A DNA stretch of 64,000 bases, from NCBI GenBank assembly GCA_023362775.1, contig JALMGJ010000001.1, positions 93,776,501 through 93,840,500 on the forward strand, read 5' to 3'. A program made the translations under genes and the position numbers. Below the pieces are notes generated by a model that was not told where the DNA came from, did no database searches, and saw nothing but the letters and a program-made list of their open reading frames with translations. Each line of letters opens with the position of its first letter. Within the stretch, counting starts at the first letter, position 1. Of this stretch, positions 59,901-64,000 are shown piece by piece. The stretch comes from Charina bottae (lineage: Eukaryota > Chordata > Lepidosauria > Squamata > Charinaidae).

Positions 59901-62711
59901 TTTTGGAAATGGGGGAGAGTTTCCATATGCTCCCCTGTTGTGGCAATCTTTTCACTAATCATCCTATTATTCCACTACCACAACTAAACCCCCGAAGATT
60001 TAGAAATCCTTTCAGACTTCATTTATTTATTTATTTAATTTTTATCCCGCCTTTATTATTTTTATAAATAACTCAAGGTGGCGAACATACCTAATACTCC
60101 TTCCTCCTCCTATTTTCCCCACAACAGCAACCCTGTGAGGTGAGTTGGGCTGAGAGAGAGGGACTGGCCCAAGGTCAGCTTTCATGCCTAAGGCAGGACT
60201 AGAACTCTCAGTCTCCTGGTTTGCTATTGGCTCCTTCCTAGGGCTGAGAGAGAGTGACTGGCCCAAGGTCACCCAGCCGGCTTTCATGCCTAAGGCGGGA
60301 CTAGAACTCACAGTCTCCTGGGTTCTAGCCTGTTGCCTTAACCACTAGACCAAACTGGTTCTCCAACTTGAAGGTAACGGTAAAATGTGGGGAACGTTCA
60401 GGATAGCACAAACATTTGACTAATGCAGGGGCAAAGAACTAAATTAGTTTGTATTAAATAACTTTAAAAAGAAATGGGTTTTAAAAACTGTTATACTTAC
60501 TTGTGCAAATTATCTAAGTCCTGATAATTTCTATCACGCATCTTTCCAGAAACTATTCCTAACCCTGCCTCCCTGGGCCATCTTCAGTCCTGGCCTATCA
60601 CCTGCACCTCCCAAACCCTTCTGTCCTCTAGCTCCCCACTCCTGCTGGAAGATAATCTGGGAAAAATGCCCAATGTTGCCTTTCCCTGATTGGGCATCAC
60701 TCCACCCAATCATCACAGGGACTATTTTGTTTTATAAACTATTTCATTATCTTTTCTGTGTTTCCCACCTCAGAATGGTAGGGAACCTTGTAATTGATTT
60801 TTGGAGACAGAGATGGAGCTGAAAAATCAGGTGGGACTGTGCAGCAGCACTAGGGCCTCAAACTGACCACCACTGTGCTAAAACTCAAACCATGGCTTAA
60901 ACAACACACTAAGCCACAAAAAAGGCAAACCATATTTTGGCTTAGCTCAATGTGCAAATCCAGCTGAAGATAGGACCTTGAAAGCGTTGTTTCTCATTGC
61001 AAAGAGAGAAATATCCAAAAGACCATTCAAACTGGGATCATAGGCCACTAAGGGCCATCAGCACCTCAGATCACTTCCCTTAACAAGCAGTAGAAACAAA
61101 AGAAACCCAATCCTCTCACCTTGTTATCAGGACTCAGTGCTATATCCTCTATCTCGCCATTGTGTGCCTGGAATTCAAGAGTTTTCTTCATGCTGGGAAA
61201 CTGTGGAAGGTGTGAGAGAGAATTGCCATCATGTCCACTCCCACACTCCTAATCCACAGAAGGAGTGCCTCCCAACCCAGAAGTCCTTCTCTTCCTCTCC
61301 ACCATTGTAGAACCAAACCAAAGACTGGCTCCCCAACACACAGCAGACCATTTTTCCATCTCCCCAAATAGGTTACCTCCCAAACTCGCAGGAATCCATC
61401 CACGCCACCAGTAGCCAGGAGGGTATGATCATCACTGAAGCACACAGCTTTCTGCAAGGCATCTGGGCTGGTGTCTGTTTGGACACAGTGCAAGGTTTCC
61501 ACCGCCACCTCCTTCATCTCACTATGCGTGCTGCCATTGCTCTTCTCACTAGGGGTGGGGGCCTTGCGCCTCCGCAGATCCTTATCACCAGCACCTAGGG
61601 GCACAACGGCACATAAGGAAATATTCCACAAACCCCTCTGACCAAAGGGTCCCAAGTTTCCTGGCTGTACTACAGATCTGGGGTGTTTTCAGCATTGGTA
61701 GGATTTTCAACATGTTGCCGTTTCCACAGGACATTTACTTTTACACTGCTATTGTTCTGGGCCTTAGTGTATTAGGAATTCAGTTCTGCAGCTAAATAAA
61801 TGTTAGGCGCTCACCTGCTTTATTGGGAGCACTATCGCCGTTGTTGCCACCTGTTTTCTGTCCGGATTTAAAGAGGTGGAAACTCAGGATGTGGCAAGTA
61901 GCATCCTGCCCTGCAGCAATGACATTTCCTGCCAGCGCCATAGTCATGGTGGCCCGGGTCTCTGTGTCATGAGCGTGCAGCAGTGAGGCAGATAACTTGT
62001 CTTCTCTCCAATCCAGCTGCAAGAAATGCTTGGGGAACAAAGCAGGGAAAGGAAGGCTGAAGCACCAAAAAAGCCTGCAAAATGGCCTTCTTCCTATCTA
62101 CCCAAGGGTGAATCTTGCCAGGGATGACAAGATTTGTCCTTCCTCACCATTGTGCCAAAGAATATGTGCACAGCGGGCACAACTTTCCCCCTTCAAGCAT
62201 GGTTTGGCCCTTGCCTGGAAGGACAACCACAGTACCTGTATAGCCACTCTGTCCCCCAAACCTGGAGGTCCTTTTCATGTTTCCCTTTAGAGCCCATATA
62301 ATGCTCTCCCCACAAGCCAAGGAGGCAAGCTTGATTCCCCGGCTTCATGTGTCTCTTCGTGGATATTTGCACCGTGCACTTCAAAAGGCAGCTTCAGTCA
62401 ACGCCGCCCTAACCTTGTTCTGACAGCCGCAGCGAACATCACTGCCCTCCCCGTTCCCAACCCGGGTGATGGATGGGTTCAGCTCTGGAGGCGAGAGGGG
62501 AGCTCCCGGACAAAGGCACATAAGTCGAATCTGGGGGCAGGGTGAGGGGTGCAGCCTACTCCCTTACTCTCCGTACCAGGCCGTTCGTGATCCCCGTCTT
62601 GGCAGCGCCGCCTCCCCCCGCGATCAGCGCCAATCCAGCTTCACGGTGTACGCGCAGGGCATAGAGCGGGAACGGAGCCCGGTAGAGCTCGGGCGGCCGG
62701 CGAGGGGGCAT
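56957..62711 (-). CDS. PREB: Prolactin regulatory element binding protein (mammalian Sec12, SAR1 GEF), complete 9-exon gene
   Basis: PREB is the ER-membrane guanine nucleotide exchange factor that activates SAR1 to start COPII vesicle formation; it was first described as a regulator of the prolactin promoter. Exons in transcript order: 62711-62577, 62028-61815, 61594-61377, 61200-61120, 58846-58722, 58645-58472, 57703-57631, 57311-57161, 57051-56957 (TAA). All junctions are GT-AG and in phase, giving 421 aa (human 417). The start [19 protein letters not shown] matches human [60 protein letters not shown] and [10 protein letters not shown] are conserved beta-propeller segments. The C-terminus is a tail anchor ([20 protein letters not shown]) ending LAFPGFL. 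An in-frame ATG at 62771 was not chosen because human homology begins at 62711. Confidence 0.96.
57767..58005. mobile_element. Non-autonomous hAT, copy 9, in PREB intron 6
   Basis: CAGAGCTTTCCAAACT to GTCTGGAAAGCTCTG ends with exact ACATAGAG flanks (57759-57766, 58006-58013) and two 56-bp-type units. It lies only 64 bp upstream of PREB exon 7 in transcript order. Confidence 0.92.
58215..58395. repeat. Dispersed hairpin-type repeat, copy 9
   Basis: Contains GCTTAGCACGTTGTGCAAAT, CATGGTTCAGTGTATTGTGC and ATTGTTCAGTCATCC. Confidence 0.45.
59022..59130 (-). repeat. tRNA/CORE SINE, 3' tail only
   Basis: TTTATTATTTTTATAAATAA, CTCAAGGCGGCGAACATATC and CTCCTTCCTCCTCCTATTTT: the tail of the CORE-SINE family, 5'-truncated. 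Confidence 0.7.
59695..59800 (+). repeat. tRNA/CORE SINE, core fragment
   Basis: GCATGAAAGCCAACTGGGTG, ACTTTGGGCCAGTCTC and CACAGGGTTGTTGTTGTGGG match the family core; head and tail are absent. Confidence 0.65.
60020..60362 (-). repeat. tRNA/CORE SINE, dimeric core, copy 4
   Basis: Head ACCAGTTTGGTCTAGTGGTT, two cores, linker CTAGGAAGGAGCCAATAG, tail, (AAAT)n. The 3' core has a small deletion (CACCCAGCCGG lost). It lies in PREB intron 4. Confidence 0.85.
60870..60970. repeat. Dispersed hairpin-type repeat, copy 10
   Basis: Contains CAAACCATGGCTTAAACAAC, ACACTAAGCCACAAA and TTTTGGCTTAGCTCAATGTG. Confidence 0.5.
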
Positions 62712-63000
62712 GGCTGGGTCAGCGAAGCCGGGGTCAGCGGGGTCAAAGGTCAACTCATGCCGATTCCGCACTAAGTTGTTCCTTCCTCGACTCCCCTCCG
62801 TTCAAGCGTAGCTCTCGACACAACAGCGCTTTGATCTCGACTGGGCAGGCGCAGATCCGATTTCCTCGGCGTTGCGCAGGCGCAGAATTCTCAGCACACG
62901 TCGGCACAAGAACAACCGGCCGGCTGGCAAACCTCCGGTCGCATGACCGTCAAAAGAACATCCACGTCGCCGCCGCCGCTTGGCGTCTGTAGTCAGGGCG
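62570..63000. promoter_or_regulatory. GC-rich PREB promoter region
   Basis: CpG-rich sequence spans PREB exon 1 and about 300 bp upstream. The motif TGGGCAGGCGCAGATCCGAT / TTGCGCAGGCGCAGAATTCT repeats the NRF1-like GCGCAGGCGC theme twice (about 62840-62890). Confidence 0.45.
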
Positions 63001-63590
63001 GAAGCCGGGCAAATCACGCGGTGTTTAAAAAACGGGAGCACGTTAGTGGCTTTAGCTCCATTTTCTCCCTGGTGAAAGGTTTAAGAAGTCGTAAAGCAGA
63101 GGGGCAGTTACCGGAATTAACATGGTAATCTCCGCGCGTGCGGATCATGTATTTTGTAAAATGCATCTATTGTACCAGCAGACGTTCCCATGAGTAGAAT
63201 TAGAGGCGTGTTTTTCTGTTGCGTGCCCGTGGGCTTGCGTAATGAATCTTTGAGCATATTCCGCAGTGTTTGCATGTAGTCTTTCCTCTTAACATTCTTC
63301 CTGATGTTGTGACTTCCCTGACTGATTTAAACTATATGCTCCTTGGGATTTCTTGTTTTTGAACTTTAGGATGATGTAGCTACTGTAAATTAAAAAAAAA
63401 TGCATTTAAATCTGTGAGACCAGTTTGACCATCTTCTAAAAAAGCCCCTAGACTCAAAGGGCAAACAAAAACTACAGTGCTATATGTACATCCCTGCCCA
63501 GCAGTGCCAGGTCATCCTAAATAGGACTGCTGGATACCAATCACTGGACGCAGTAACTGGAGAACTATTGACATTTTGCAACCCTTATCA
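63001..63590. other. Upstream of PREB, no recognisable gene
   Basis: No coding or repeat feature supported. Confidence 0.4.
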
Positions 63591-63596
63591 CCATGT

Positions 63597-63718
63597 TGTT
63601 CAGTCGTTTAGTCGTGTCCGACTCTTTGTGACCTCATGGACCATAGCACGCCAGGCCTTCCTGTCCTCCACTGTCTCCCGGAGTTTACTCAAATTCGTGT
63701 TCATTACATTGGTGAAGT
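63597..63718 (-). mobile_element. BovB 3'-end fragment
   Basis: About 120 bp almost identical to 17113-17240: GTTCAGTCGTTTAGTCGTGT, ATGGACCATAGCACGCCAGG and GAGTTTACTCAAATTC. A severely 5'-truncated BovB copy. Confidence 0.9.
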
Positions 63719-64000
63719 AATCATTAATATATACTCTTATCTGTGTTTGGTCAGACTTGCTTCAAATCTTCCTCCAACAACACTTCGGGTGTTTTTTCTG
63801 GCACTTCATCTGCTGGAGCTGCTCAGTAAATCAAGGTGCACCCAGGATCAGCACCCAGGGAGAAGCCGTGTAGGGGCAATGCGGTCCAAGGCCCCAGCCA
63901 GCCCCCCATTGCAGGCAAGCAACTAAGGCCATGGCCGAACTGCTCACCAAATCCTTGGGGAAAATCCCAAACTCTCTCTGGAAATATGTTGATCCATCAA
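63719..64000. other. Window end, unassigned
   Basis: Non-repetitive by eye; no supported gene. Confidence 0.3.

Noticed and set aside
62712..62771. Upstream in-frame ATG for PREB at 62771
   Set aside because: The extra 20 residues have no counterpart in human PREB, whose start aligns with 62711.

Overview
This window is nuclear DNA from a vertebrate, most likely a squamate reptile. It has GT-AG introns, four recognisable vertebrate genes, and a transposon mix typical of squamates: BovB (RTE), CR1, L2-type and R4 LINEs, Penelope-like elements (PLEs), hAT transposons, and tRNA-, CORE- and 5S-like SINEs. Species cannot be fixed from the sequence. All family assignments rest on motif recognition by eye; no database search was run.

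Genes. The order is KHK (+, 561-23188), CGREF1 (-, 25279-31204), ABHD1 (+, 39468-53433) and PREB (-, 56957-62711). From memory this matches human 2p23.3. I could join every coding exon in phase: KHK 298 aa, CGREF1 237 aa, ABHD1 401 aa, PREB 421 aa. KHK keeps both alternative exons 3a and 3c, each 135 bp. KHK/CGREF1 and ABHD1/PREB are convergent pairs; CGREF1 and ABHD1 are divergent. GC-rich blocks lie at each gene start (about 540-1080, 31900-32660, 39000-39620, 62570-63000).

Transposons by region. KHK intron 2: tRNA-SINE, CORE-SINE, three hAT copies and an RTE relic. KHK intron 3: degenerate CR1, and an old + strand LINE broken by a hAT and an R4 LINE. KHK intron 4: an apparently full-length BovB with an open 1028-aa frame and a 9-bp target duplication. 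CGREF1 introns: a composite hAT carrying SINE sequence, a CR1 tail, a 5S-like SINE and a Charlie-type MITE. CGREF1-ABHD1 intergene: hAT copies, an L2/Rex1-type LINE, and a hAT with GC-rich internal sequence. ABHD1 intron 1: a PLE inside a CR1, itself carrying a LINE and a hAT. ABHD1 intron 5: a near-perfect 1.49-kb-arm palindrome of two 5'-truncated PLE copies set in a microsatellite.

Most notable: (1) the PLE palindrome; (2) hammerhead-ribozyme-like motifs in both PLE families; (3) a nine-copy hAT family with nnnTAnnn target duplications and an expanding internal minisatellite; (4) a composite hAT whose cargo shares a non-element junction with another locus 12 kb away; (5) a CORE-SINE subfamily with a duplicated core; (6) an apparently intact BovB.
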